A DNA stretch of 64,000 nucleotides, taken from NCBI RefSeq assembly GCF_900168295.1, contig NZ_FVZL01000016.1:30269-94268 (forward strand), read 5' to 3'. This document shows, piece by piece, positions 1 to 8,672 of this stretch. Below the pieces are notes generated by a model. It was not told the origin of the DNA, made no database searches, and saw only the letters and a program-made list of their open reading frames with translations. Position 1 is the stretch's first letter. Each line of letters begins with the position of its first letter. The stretch is from Arthrobacter sp. P2b. Lineage in GTDB: Bacteria; Actinomycetota; Actinomycetes; Actinomycetales; Micrococcaceae. The position numbers were made by a program, and so were the translations under genes.

Positions 1-357
1 GGTACGGAGTTCTTGCTCTGTCAGGTCTTGAATAAGGGAAGCAGCGTCAACCATGCGTTCCGATTCGGCGGTGGGTGCGAAAGCCTTTCGCTGTTCTTCT
101 TTCAGGTAGCGGTAGAGCGGAGCAGTTGTTTCCGACGTAGTGGATTCTTCCTGTGCCTCATGCTGAACAGCAGTCTGGGCTTTCTCCTCTGCCTTCTGCT
201 GAGCAGTGCTGGCAGAAGATTCCGCGGTGGGCCGGAGGGTGACTGTTTTGGTTGCCTGCGGGATGTCAGCAGGAGGACGGTATGCAGGTCTGAGTGCTAT
301 GGCATTGGCGAGGTCACCCCAGAAGGAGTCCCGTTGCTTGAGCGGTCGTTCCTTCAT
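1..357 (-). CDS. Hypothetical protein, 3' end cut by window edge
   Basis: An open frame of 119 codons runs from an ATG at 357-355 off the left edge with no stop. Its ATG overlaps the TGA of the upstream gene in an ATGA arrangement, so translation is probably coupled. The visible part is hydrophilic: a basic start (MKERPLKQRD), an A/Q/E-rich stretch near residues 47-75 that could form a coiled coil, and a charged segment (YRYLKEEQRK). No family is recognised. No signal peptide or membrane segment is visible, so it is probably cytoplasmic. The overlap and clean open frame are the main evidence that it is real. Confidence 0.55.
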   Translation of the reverse strand, partial: MKERPLKQRDSFWGDLANAIALRPAYRPPADIPQATKTVTLRPTAESSASTAQQKAEEKAQTAVQHEAQEESTTSETTAPLYRYLKEEQRKAFAPTAESERMVDAASLIQDLTEQELRT

Positions 358-677
358 TCGGATACTCCTGTATTGGAGGGTGCCGGCTGTGGGTCTTCCA
401 TCATCTTGCCTGCAAGCAGTCCCAGAAGGAGCATGGCTCCAACTCCGGACATGAAGTTTCCACTGCGACCTTCCATTGCCCAGGAGACAGCCCCACCCAA
501 GAGTGCGAAGGCAATGCCTGCAACGAGGTGGGCGGCGATGAGCCTGCCGTACTTGTGGTCGCTGGTGGTATCCATGTTGATGATGGTCAACAGGAGTCTT
601 CCTACCGCCAAGCAGAATCCTCCAAGGCTTCCTTCAAGCCATGCTTGGCTCCAGAGGAAACTCACATCAAACGCCAC
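354..677 (-). CDS. Small three-span membrane protein of unknown function
   Basis: This 107-residue protein starts at GTG (677-675) behind a good ribosome site (AGGGGAG, about 5 bases upstream). Three hydrophobic segments are visible, at roughly residues 18-34, 46-66 and 75-92, followed by a short polar proline-containing tail. It overlaps the next gene by 4 bases (ATGA), forming a two-gene unit. No family is recognised; size and topology would also fit a holin-like or mobile-element membrane protein, which is only a guess. Base composition looks somewhat less GC-rich than the metabolic genes to the right, so it may belong to an accessory segment ending before 1 kb. Confidence 0.5.
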   Translation of the reverse strand: MAFDVSFLWSQAWLEGSLGGFCLAVGRLLLTIINMDTTSDHKYGRLIAAHLVAGIAFALLGGAVSWAMEGRSGNFMSGVGAMLLLGLLAGKMMEDPQPAPSNTGVSE

Positions 678-948
678 AATCTCCCCTTGCTGTACAACCG
701 GCTTCAGTAATTCTCAGATTACAGGTCTGGTTATCCACAGTGACTTCTGCTACGGAAGTCGTCGGGGACAGAGGGGTGCGCTTAGGCTTGCCGGTTTGCG
801 CACGCCATCCGACCGCTTTGGGCGAAGGAACATGGAACGGCGTCGGGCCGCACGACTCAAGCAAGAGGGTTTCTAGCGCACTGCTGGCAAGGCAGCTAGG
901 CCCAAGTTCAAGGCAATCAGTGTGGCCAGCTCGGTATGAGTTGCCAAA
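678..948. other. Gap without a supported gene
   Basis: The stretch between the leftmost gene pair and the permease terminator holds no convincing gene. Open frames here lack ribosome sites and read as antisense or low-complexity translations. A single perfect TTATCCACA word (731-739) is present, but alone it does not indicate an origin. The promoter of the leftward small-membrane-protein operon must lie in the left part. Confidence 0.4.
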
Positions 949-976
949 GGCGCGCCCGGCCAAAGCCGGACGCGCC
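949..976 (-). terminator. Hairpin downstream of the amino-acid permease
   Basis: A 12-base inverted repeat (GGCGCGCCCGGC and its near-complement, one mismatch, CAAA between) lies 45 bases beyond the stop of the leftward permease gene. On the minus strand it is followed by a short T-containing run. It is the likely terminator of the aminotransferase-permease operon. Confidence 0.6.
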
Positions 977-1021
977 ATTCGTGTGCACTGAACCACTCGC
1001 AGCGATTCAAGGCGGTTGATT

Positions 1022-2434
1022 TCAGTCGATGAGCACCGGCTGCTTGTCACTCTCGGAAGATTCGACACGCGGCCGGACGTCGCGCTTCCGGTGGTTCAGC
1101 CAGTTCGCCACCGCCAGCAGCGCCACGAGTCCGAAGGTGCTCAGAAGCTGGGGACGGGAATCCTCGCCGATGAAGCCCACCGTGAAGATCGCCGCGAGGA
1201 TGAGCAGGCCAAAGCCCGTGAGCCACGGGAAGCCGGGCATCCGCAGGGGAAGTTCCGTCCCCTCCCGGTCGGCACGGAGGCGCAGCGCGAGCTGGGCGAG
1301 CAGCGCGGACGTCCACACCAGCAGGCACGTCGAGCCCACAATGTTCAGCAGGACGCCAAGGACCATCTCGGGGAACGCCAGCTCCAGCACAACCGTGACA
1401 ACACCGAAAGCAACGCTGGCCAGGACTGCGGCAACCGGGACCCGCGCCTTGGACACTGAGGCAAGGAAGCGGGGCGCTTCGCCCCGCTCCGCGAGGGAGT
1501 ACGCCATCCGGGAAGCACCGTAGAGGTTGGCGTTGAGCGCGGATAGCAGTGCTGCCACGGCTACCAGCGTGATGGCGGTGGCTGCCCCGGGCATGCCGGC
1601 GGCCTCCAGCACCGCGGCAAACGGGCTCTTCAGCCCCTCAGAACCTATGGGAACCACGGCAGCAATGATGAAGATGGCACCGATGTAGAACACCAGGATG
1701 CGCCACAGCACCGTCCGGACTGCCTTCTTGACGCTCCGGGCCGGCTCGGCGGTCTCGGCTGCCGCCACGGAAACAATCTCGGTGCCGCCGAACGCGAAAG
1801 CCACCACAAACAGCGCCGTGGCAATCCCGGCAAAACCGCTCGGGGCAAAGCCGTCGCCCATGAAGTTGGACAGGCCCGGCGACTGGACGCCCGGCAGCCA
1901 GCCGAAGAGAAGGGCAGCGCCCACAGCCAGGAAGGCCACGATTGCCGCCACCTTCAGCAGCGCGAACCAGAACTCGAACTCGCCGAAGTTCTTCACGCTC
2001 GTCAAGTTCACGGCGGTGAGCACCACGATGAACACAAAGGCCATCAGCCACACGGGCAGCGCCGGGAAGATGGTGGCCAGCAGGCCCGCCGCACCAAGCG
2101 CTTCAGCTGCAATGACCACCACGAGCTGCAGCCACCACAGCCAGCCCACCGTGGCACCGGCCACCGGCCCGTAGGCCTTGGCGGTGTAGACGGAGAAGGC
2201 ACCGCTGTCCGGGTTGGCGGCGGCCATCTCACCGAGGGCCCACATCACGAGGATGATGAGCGTGCCGGCCACGAGGTAGGAGATCAGCACAGCCGGGCCG
2301 GCCGCTTGGATGCCGGCGCCGGACCCGATGAACAGGCCCGCGCCGATCGCGCTGCCGAGCCCCATCATGGTGAGCTGCCGGGGTTTGAGGGCGGCGCCGA
2401 GTGGGCGCGCAGACGTCTTTGTCTGTTGTTCCAT
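1022..2434 (-). CDS. APC-family amino-acid permease
   Basis: This 470-residue polytopic protein has about 12 hydrophobic segments. The first carries the GSAIGAGLFIGSG loop typical of the amino acid-polyamine-organocation (APC) superfamily, of the GabP/AnsP/ProY type. It probably imports an amino acid by proton symport. The chosen ATG at 2434 has AGAGGAAT just upstream; the longer frame adds 16 residues without a site. It lies 54 bases after the aminotransferase gene on the same strand and should be co-transcribed with it, opposite an Lrp-type regulator. Substrate is unproven; the neighbour suggests an aromatic or related amino acid. Confidence 0.88.
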   Translation of the reverse strand: MEQQTKTSARPLGAALKPRQLTMMGLGSAIGAGLFIGSGAGIQAAGPAVLISYLVAGTLIILVMWALGEMAAANPDSGAFSVYTAKAYGPVAGATVGWLWWLQLVVVIAAEALGAAGLLATIFPALPVWLMAFVFIVVLTAVNLTSVKNFGEFEFWFALLKVAAIVAFLAVGAALLFGWLPGVQSPGLSNFMGDGFAPSGFAGIATALFVVAFAFGGTEIVSVAAAETAEPARSVKKAVRTVLWRILVFYIGAIFIIAAVVPIGSEGLKSPFAAVLEAAGMPGAATAITLVAVAALLSALNANLYGASRMAYSLAERGEAPRFLASVSKARVPVAAVLASVAFGVVTVVLELAFPEMVLGVLLNIVGSTCLLVWTSALLAQLALRLRADREGTELPLRMPGFPWLTGFGLLILAAIFTVGFIGEDSRPQLLSTFGLVALLAVANWLNHRKRDVRPRVESSESDKQPVLID

Positions 2435-2488
2435 GGGGATTCCTCTAGATAGTAGGTGGAACGGGTTGTGGTTGTGTGTCAAAGAGTT

Positions 2489-3586
2489 TCAGCCTGCGTG
2501 GGCTTCCAGGATCCGGAGCACGCGGTCGTTCGAGGCGGGGTCGGCAACGGTAATCCGCACGCCGTCGCCCTGGTACGCCCGGACCAGGATGTCCGCGCGG
2601 TCGAACGCCTCGATGAGTCTCGCCCGAAGATCGTCATCGGCACGGATCCACAGGAAGTTGCCCTGGCTCGGCTGCAGTTTCCAGCCCCGGGCTTCCAGCA
2701 GCGCGGCCATCCGTGCACGCTCCTGCTTCACGGCGGCCACACGTGCTTCCATCTCCTCCCCCGCGTCCAGTGACGCGGTAGCCGCCGTCTGGGCTAGCGC
2801 GCTCACCGAGAAGGGAAGGGCGGTCCGGCGCAGTCCTTCAGCAATGGCCGGCGAGGCCATCGCGTACCCCACGCGCAGGCCCGCAAGCCCGTAGGCCTTC
2901 GAGAAGGTGCGCAGGATGCAGACGTTGGGGTACTCGCGGTAGAGCGCCAGGGAATCGGGGCCGCTGCCTGCTTCGGCGTATTCCACGTAGGCCTCGTCGA
3001 TCACCACGAGGATGTCGGAGCGGACGAATTGCAGGAAGGCCTCGATGCGTTCGTGGGTGATCGACACGCCGGTGGGATTGTTGGGCGTGCACAGCAGGAT
3101 CACCTTCGTGCGCGCAGTGACGGCCGCGGCCATGGCATCGAGGTCGTGGCACTCAAGGTGGTCCAGCGGGATGCGGACCGGCCGGGCGCCCGCCAGCTCC
3201 ACCAGAATGGGATACGCCTCGAAGGAGCGCCACGCAAAGATCACCTCATCCCCGGCGTCGCACAGTCCGGTGATGATCTGCTGGAGGACGCCAACGCTTC
3301 CCGGTCCCACGGCGACCTCCGCGGCCGTGACGCCGAGGTGGCGGGCAATCCGCTTGCGGAGTTCGACGGCGGCACTGTCCGGGTAGCGGTTCATCGCACC
3401 GGCCGCGGCGGCCACCGCAGTAACGGCTGCGGGCAGCGGTTCGTAGTGGCTTTCGTTGCTGGCGAGGGCTGCGACGTCCATGCCGGCGCTGCGCCGGCCC
3501 GGGACGTAGGACGGAAGTCCGGTGACTGCGCTTCTAAGGGTGGGACGCGCGGTGCCCGGTCTGGTCAGGAGCTGATCAGGGGTCAT
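2489..3586 (-). CDS. HisC-like PLP aminotransferase
   Basis: This 365-residue fold-type I aminotransferase resembles the histidinol-phosphate / aromatic aminotransferase branch. Visible landmarks are ASNES near residue 44, CTPNNPTG at 166-173 and the PLP lysine in TFSKAYG (K230), followed by the usual GLRVGY. It lies outside any his operon and is paired with a permease, divergent from an Lrp/AsnC regulator, so a role in uptake-linked transamination of an aromatic amino acid is more likely than histidine biosynthesis. Starts at ATG 3586. Substrate specificity cannot be read from the sequence. Confidence 0.85.
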   Translation of the reverse strand: MTPDQLLTRPGTARPTLRSAVTGLPSYVPGRRSAGMDVAALASNESHYEPLPAAVTAVAAAAGAMNRYPDSAAVELRKRIARHLGVTAAEVAVGPGSVGVLQQIITGLCDAGDEVIFAWRSFEAYPILVELAGARPVRIPLDHLECHDLDAMAAAVTARTKVILLCTPNNPTGVSITHERIEAFLQFVRSDILVVIDEAYVEYAEAGSGPDSLALYREYPNVCILRTFSKAYGLAGLRVGYAMASPAIAEGLRRTALPFSVSALAQTAATASLDAGEEMEARVAAVKQERARMAALLEARGWKLQPSQGNFLWIRADDDLRARLIEAFDRADILVRAYQGDGVRITVADPASNDRVLRILEAHAG

Positions 3587-3678
3587 GAGGACCGATCATG
3601 TTGTGATCCGGCCCACATTGCAAGATACGCTCTAGTCATTGGGACAACTGCTCAACTTCTACTGTATGTGGTGAAAAT
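3587..3678. promoter_or_regulatory. Divergent promoter region, aminotransferase / Lrp regulator
   Basis: These 92 bases separate the leftward aminotransferase-permease unit from the rightward Lrp/AsnC gene and are more AT-rich than the flanking genes. Lrp-family regulators typically bind such divergent regions and respond to an amino acid, so the regulator probably controls both directions from here. No unambiguous operator could be singled out. Confidence 0.5.
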
Positions 3679-4182
3679 ATGACCATCGCGAACTCTCGCA
3701 CCCTCGATTCCCTGGACGGCCGGATCATCCTGGCCCTCGACAAGGACCCCGAAGCCAGCGCCCTGGCACTCTCGCGGACGCTCGGCGTCGCGCGGAATAC
3801 CGTCCACGCCCGGCTGGCACGGCTGGAGCACAGCGGCGCCCTCCGCTCCTTCAGCCGGAGACTGGACCCCGCCGCACTTGGCTACGAACTCATGGCCTTC
3901 CTCTCGCTGTCCATCAGCCAGACACGCACCGGTACCGTGGAGGACGGGCTCGCGGCGATCCCGGAGGTCATCGAGGTGCACGCCACCACCGGCGACGCGG
4001 ACCTCATGGCCAAGGTGGTGGCCCGCGGCACCGCCGACCTCTACCGCATCACCAACGAGATCCTGGAAATCGACGGAATCGAACGGACCAGCACGGCCAT
4101 CTCCATCCTGGAACTCATGCCGCCCCGCTACGACGGCCTCATCAGCAGGCTGTCCGAGCAGGAGTCACGCACTGCGGACTAG
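3679..4182 (+). CDS. Lrp/AsnC-family transcriptional regulator
   Basis: The 167-residue product has the family layout: an N-terminal winged helix-turn-helix (roughly residues 12-60, with LSRTLGVARNTVHARLARLE) and a C-terminal RAM ligand-sensing domain (about 70-150, with the HATTGDADLMAKV core). Such proteins form octamers and bind amino acids. It is divergent from the aminotransferase-permease genes and upstream of the thiamine-diphosphate enzyme on the same strand, so it is the evident local regulator of this amino-acid module. The effector is unknown. Confidence 0.9.
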   Translation: MTIANSRTLDSLDGRIILALDKDPEASALALSRTLGVARNTVHARLARLEHSGALRSFSRRLDPAALGYELMAFLSLSISQTRTGTVEDGLAAIPEVIEVHATTGDADLMAKVVARGTADLYRITNEILEIDGIERTSTAISILELMPPRYDGLISRLSEQESRTAD

Positions 4183-4298
4183 GGGTGATGCACGCCACAG
4201 ATAGGCAGATTTTCAGTTCACTCTTCCCCTTGCTGCCAATAATCCCAGCGAAATTCATCGCTATTGCTTATCTGAGGCCTGGCGCACAGGCTTCCTGC

Positions 4299-5957
4299 AT
4301 GACTTCACTTACCGTCTCAGGCCGCGTGGCCCAGGTTCTCAGCAGTTATGTCAGCGATGTCTTCGGCGTCATGGGCAACGGGAACGTCTACTTCCTGGAC
4401 GCCGCGGAGAAGCAGGGCATCCGGTTCTCCCCCGTCCGGCATGAGGGCGCCGCCATCGCCGCGGGCGACGCCTACTACCGGACCTCCGGCCGCCTTGCAG
4501 CGGGCACCACCACCTACGGCCCCGGCTACACCAACGCACTCACGGCCCTCGCCGAGGCGGTGCAGGCGCAGATCCCCGTCGTGCTGGTCACCGGCGACGC
4601 ACCGAGCAGCGGTGCCCGGCCCTGGGATGTGGACCAAGCGGCCATCGCCACGGGCATCGGCGCGGCCACCTTCACCGTCACCCGCGACGCCGCGGGCGCC
4701 ATCACCCGGCAGGCGGTGGAGTACGCGCTCACCAAGCGGACCGCCGTCGTCCTTGCCATCCCCTACGACCTCGCGGCCCTCGACGCACCGGAAGAGGACC
4801 TCCCCGCGCCGCTGGCAGCAAAGGTGACGGACGACGTCGACGGCAGCCTTGGGCAGGTGGCTCGCCTGCTCGCCGGGGCGAAGCGGCCGCTGATCCTGGC
4901 CGGCCGCGGTGCGCACCTCGCCGGCGCCGGCCCGGTGCTCCGGGAGCTCGCCGACCGCCTGGGCGCCTTGACCGCCGGAACGGCTCTGGCGCTCAACCTC
5001 CTGCAGGGCGAGGGGTACCTCGGCGTTGCGGGCGGGTTCGGCACGGACACCGCGGCCGGACTCATGGGTGAGGCGGATGTGGTCCTGGTGGCCGGGGCGA
5101 GCCTGAGCCCTTTCACCATGCGGTTCGGGCACCTGCTCGGCCCGGACAGCACCGTCATCCAGATCGACGCCGGCCTGGAAGCGACCAACCCGCGGGTGGA
5201 CCTGTTCGTCAGCGCTGATGCGAAGACCGCGGCGTCACGCCTCCTGTCATTGCTGGATGGTGAGGCTGCGGCGGAGGGCTGGCGGGCGGAAGCCCTCCGG
5301 CGTCTGGCTTCCGGGCCGGGGCACCACCCAGGCTCCGACGAGACCCCGGACGGCCGGCTGGACCCGCGCTCCCTTGCCACGGCGCTGGATGCGGTGCTGC
5401 CTGAACGTCGAACGGTGGTCCAGGACGGCGGGCACTTCATCGGCTGGGCACCCATGTACTGGAACATCCCCCGGCCGCAGGACCTGGTGATGGTGGGGAC
5501 CGCCTTCCAGTCCATCGGGCTGGGACTCGCGAGTGCCGTCGGGGCGGCCCGTGCAGTGGAGGACGGCCGGACCCTGGTGCTGGCGTCGGGCGACGGCGGT
5601 TTCCTGATGGGCCTGTCCGACCTCGAATCGCTCATCGGCACAGCCCGCAGCGCGGTTGTGGTGATCTACAACGACGCCGCCTATGGAGCCGAAATCCACC
5701 AGTACGGCTCCCAGGGCCTGACCGAAAAGCCGATGCTGATCCCCGAGGTGGACTTCAGAGGCGTCGCCCGCGCGCTCGGCGCCGAGTCGGCGATCATCCG
5801 CTCACTGGCGGACCTTTCCGCGCTCACGGACTGGATCGACGCCGGGGCCAAGGGAACGTTCGTGGCCGACTGCCGGATCACGTCGAGCGTCCGGGCTCCA
5901 TGGCTGAGCGAGTGGATGAAAGCGTCCCAGGCCGCGAAGGCGGCGGTGGCGGGGTAG
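4299..5957 (+). CDS. Thiamine-diphosphate enzyme, acetolactate synthase/decarboxylase superfamily
   Basis: The 552-residue protein has the three-domain layout of the family. The N-terminal Pyr domain carries the cofactor-activating glutamate in RHEGAA (E49) and a TYGPGYTN segment. A central Rossmann-like domain follows, then a C-terminal PP domain with GDGGF near 430 and a downstream YND for the metal-diphosphate. The His-His pair of classical pyruvate decarboxylases is not visible, so the exact reaction (carboligation, decarboxylation or oxidation of a 2-oxo acid) is open. The start at ATG 4299 gives a normal N-terminus; the longer frame adds 38 unlikely residues. Position beside the Lrp and aminotransferase genes suggests it acts on a 2-oxo acid from transamination. 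Confidence 0.82.
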   Translation: MTSLTVSGRVAQVLSSYVSDVFGVMGNGNVYFLDAAEKQGIRFSPVRHEGAAIAAGDAYYRTSGRLAAGTTTYGPGYTNALTALAEAVQAQIPVVLVTGDAPSSGARPWDVDQAAIATGIGAATFTVTRDAAGAITRQAVEYALTKRTAVVLAIPYDLAALDAPEEDLPAPLAAKVTDDVDGSLGQVARLLAGAKRPLILAGRGAHLAGAGPVLRELADRLGALTAGTALALNLLQGEGYLGVAGGFGTDTAAGLMGEADVVLVAGASLSPFTMRFGHLLGPDSTVIQIDAGLEATNPRVDLFVSADAKTAASRLLSLLDGEAAAEGWRAEALRRLASGPGHHPGSDETPDGRLDPRSLATALDAVLPERRTVVQDGGHFIGWAPMYWNIPRPQDLVMVGTAFQSIGLGLASAVGAARAVEDGRTLVLASGDGGFLMGLSDLESLIGTARSAVVVIYNDAAYGAEIHQYGSQGLTEKPMLIPEVDFRGVARALGAESAIIRSLADLSALTDWIDAGAKGTFVADCRITSSVRAPWLSEWMKASQAAKAAVAG

Positions 5958-6140
5958 TTGACCCGCGCTCGCACACATCCTGTCGGCATATCCAGGGCTA
6001 ACGGGTGAATCAAAGAAGTCCTAGGCTGAGTGACAACACGTTAGAGCAACAAACGATGAGGTCGCCCATCTTGCTTAAAAGCTGAAGATTACTATGAGCA
6101 ACTGACGCGCGACGTGGGCCTCCAACCGGAGGGCATCAAC

Positions 6141-7445
6141 TTATTTTAGTGATCTTGCAGCAATCACTGGCTGCCCTTTGATGGTGACTGCTCGCAGGAC
6201 GAATTGACGACCGATCGGCCCAAAGAAGACATCGGCCTTGTTTCCATACAACCGGCCTTTATAAAGAAAGGGTGAAGTGAAATGCCTCAAGACGCTTTCA
6301 GCAAAAATAGCATTGTTATCATTTACCCATTCCATCCATTGGTTAACTGCATCTCGAGATTTTGCAACTTTTGACGCTGCACTGATCTTCAATACGGCAA
6401 TTCCCTGCGTACTGAAACCGATGCTGACAGTACATATTTTCTGGTCAGTCAGCGTACGGATCTCAACTTTGGCGCGTCGTCCAAGCCAAGGCCTTCGCGA
6501 CCAGTCCGCTTCCAAATGCAATTTGCAGTGCCGTCCGTTGATCTGGACTGTCCCGAGTACAAGCTTTGGTGCGATGAAGGTAATCCTCGTGCGCACCACC
6601 CGCGCCCAACCTATTTTTCCGTTGTCCTCATTTATGCAGAGATAACGAGTTCGCTCATTCAGTTTGATATTGCTTCCATTTATATGCCAAGACGTCAAGT
6701 CATACCCTCGATCAACTACGAGGCTGGTCGTCGGCCGAATGCTGTAAGTATTAGTAACATCCCTGACCTTTCCAAAGGCAACAGAATTGGATGTTGGCGC
6801 TCTATGCAAGGCCGACCGAAGGAGCTCAAGGCGTCGCACTTCCTCTTGTTGCCGCTCAAAGCGCTCCTTCGCCTCCCGGAGGGCGTGAAGTTCCGCGACC
6901 CTCTTATCTGCCTCCGCGGCAGCAGTTTGGGCTTTACGGTAATTCTCGGCAATCTCGGGCAACAGGGCCTTCATGTCAGCGACCATTTCCGGCGTTATCG
7001 GCGAGCGCTGCTCCAACCAGGGCTGGATGAACTTCTCAATGTCGCTGACAACGCTGGCTTCGGTAAAAACAACGCTGGCCTCTTTGTTCCGCGTTCCGCC
7101 GTTTGTGAGGTTTTGGCTACCGACGCTGGCAAATTGCCTGGAAACTATGATCACCTTGGCGTGAAGTTGATCAACATGGAAGAGAGCGTGCCCCTCGTCC
7201 ATGAGCTTACTAAGAGTGGTTAGAGAGGACGCACCATTTGCGAACAGTTCTGCCCTGAAGTCAGTATGAACCTCTAATGAACCGTCGCGTAGTTGTCGAG
7301 TAACAGAGTGCGCAGTGCTGGAAGTGATGAACGGTGAAAAAATTTTGACGCCGGTCGCGTTAGTTCCAAGCTCCTTCTGCCATCGTCGAGCGATATTTCG
7401 ATCTACATATAGTTCCATCTGCCCCCGCCAAGACGTTTTTCCCAC
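6141..7445 (-). CDS. Phospholipase-D-fold protein, lone acquired gene
   Basis: The 434-residue frame begins at GTG 7445; an internal ATG at 7418 is an alternative start. Residues 30-125 resemble one PLD/HKD domain: H95-A-K97 and GSQN at 109-112 are present, but the aspartate expected five residues after the lysine is serine. A charged predicted coiled coil spans about 165-215, followed by a C-terminal region of unknown fold rich in beta-type sequence. PLD-fold nucleases and lipases act on phosphodiester bonds. Base composition and codon use are clearly more AT-rich than the neighbours, and the gene stands alone, which suggests horizontal transfer. A defence role is possible but unproven. Confidence 0.7.
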   Translation of the reverse strand: MGKTSWRGQMELYVDRNIARRWQKELGTNATGVKIFSPFITSSTAHSVTRQLRDGSLEVHTDFRAELFANGASSLTTLSKLMDEGHALFHVDQLHAKVIIVSRQFASVGSQNLTNGGTRNKEASVVFTEASVVSDIEKFIQPWLEQRSPITPEMVADMKALLPEIAENYRKAQTAAAEADKRVAELHALREAKERFERQQEEVRRLELLRSALHRAPTSNSVAFGKVRDVTNTYSIRPTTSLVVDRGYDLTSWHINGSNIKLNERTRYLCINEDNGKIGWARVVRTRITFIAPKLVLGTVQINGRHCKLHLEADWSRRPWLGRRAKVEIRTLTDQKICTVSIGFSTQGIAVLKISAASKVAKSRDAVNQWMEWVNDNNAIFAESVLRHFTSPFLYKGRLYGNKADVFFGPIGRQFVLRAVTIKGQPVIAARSLK

Positions 7446-7697
7446 TTAGTCTACAAATTGCCAAGGTATAGGAATAGGGGGTCGGGAAAACAGAACTACC
7501 TGTCTCACATGCGTGCCGCGCCTCCACAGCAGCGCGTCCCGCGTCTGTCCCGCCCGAATGTTTCGGCCTGCGGAGCCCCAAGACAACGCCACATTCTCAT
7601 GGCCTGCATCCGTTGCCGGGCCTGACCTGGCCGTGCGACACACCACTTAGCGCCGGGATTCGGAATAGTGAAGCGCCGCTGCGCTGTTGTGGAGATC

Positions 7698-8627
7698 ATG
7701 AAGGCAATTGCTTACAACACATACGGAAACCCAGACGTCCTCGAATTTGGTGATCAGCCAATGCCGAAAGTCGGGCCGGGAATGGTCCTGGTCAAAGTCA
7801 AGGCCGCCGCCGTGAACCCGGTGGATTGGAAAATCATGGCCGGGTCTCTGGACGCCGTCATGGATCTGCAGTTTCCGGCCATCCCCGGCTGGGATGTAGC
7901 AGGGGTTGTGGAGTCGGTGGGAATTGACGCCCGGCAGTTCCAGCCCGGCGACGAGATTATCGCCTACGGCCGCAAGGACTACGTCCACGGTGGAAGCTTT
8001 GCCGAGTACATCGCGCTGCCGGAGCGGCTCCTGGCGCGGAAGCCTGCCTCGCTCGGGTGGAATGAATCGGCGGGCCTGCCGCTGGCCGGCCTGACCGCCT
8101 ACCAGGTTCTTAACCGGCTGGGGCTGAAGTCCGGCGAAACTGTCCTGATCCACGGGGGCTCCGGAGGCGTGGGCTCCCTTGGCATCCAGATCGCTGTGGC
8201 CCGCGGCGCCAGTGTCATCGCCACTGCCTCAGAGAAGAATCACGAGTTCCTCCGCTCCCTGGGAGCCGAGCCCGTTGCCTACGGGGACGGGCTCGCGGAG
8301 CGCGTTCGCTCGCTGCGTCCCAACGGCGTGGACGTCGTTGCCGATTTCGTAGGCGGAAACCTCGAGGCGACACTGGCCGTGCTGGCCGAAGGAGGCCGGC
8401 ATGCCTCGATCGCCGACAGCGAAGTGGAAGAGCACGGCGGCGACTGGATGTGGGTCAATCCGGTGGGAGACGACCTGCAGGAACTCGCCGACCTGGCGTA
8501 CAGCCGGAAAATGCGCGTGGAAGTTGCCGAGGTCTTTCCGCTGGAAAAAGTCGCTGATGCCTTCCGGTCCAACATGGAAGGGCATACCCGCGGCAAGATC
8601 GTGATCGCCATAGACCAGGATTCCTGA
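7698..8627 (+). CDS. NADP-dependent quinone-oxidoreductase-type MDR protein
   Basis: The 309-residue protein belongs to the medium-chain dehydrogenase/reductase superfamily, zinc-free quinone oxidoreductase branch. An N-terminal GroES-like domain (MKAIAYNTYGNPDVLEF start) is followed by a Rossmann domain with HGGSGGVGSLGIQ near residues 140-155 for NADPH binding. No zinc-ligand cysteines are seen. The ATG at 7698 follows GGAG closely and matches the usual family start; the longer frame adds ten residues. The likely substrate is a quinone or an alpha,beta-unsaturated carbonyl compound. Confidence 0.85.
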   Translation: MKAIAYNTYGNPDVLEFGDQPMPKVGPGMVLVKVKAAAVNPVDWKIMAGSLDAVMDLQFPAIPGWDVAGVVESVGIDARQFQPGDEIIAYGRKDYVHGGSFAEYIALPERLLARKPASLGWNESAGLPLAGLTAYQVLNRLGLKSGETVLIHGGSGGVGSLGIQIAVARGASVIATASEKNHEFLRSLGAEPVAYGDGLAERVRSLRPNGVDVVADFVGGNLEATLAVLAEGGRHASIADSEVEEHGGDWMWVNPVGDDLQELADLAYSRKMRVEVAEVFPLEKVADAFRSNMEGHTRGKIVIAIDQDS

Positions 8628-8672
8628 TCCCGGCAGCTTGCTGACTAAGGTTCCGTTCCTTGGAGCGGAGCC

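Noticed and set aside
731..739. Perfect TTATCCACA DnaA-box-like word
   Set aside because: It is single, without clustered boxes, an AT-rich unwinding region or dnaA/dnaN nearby, so an origin is not supported.
667..1068. A 133-codon minus-strand frame crossing the permease 3' end
   Set aside because: It overlaps both the permease stop and its terminator, has no ribosome site and no natural-looking protein features.
6078..6149. Plus-strand fragment reading KAEDYYEQLTRDVGLQ before a TAG
   Set aside because: It looks like natural protein but is under 30 codons, has no start and no identifiable parent; too little to call a pseudogene.
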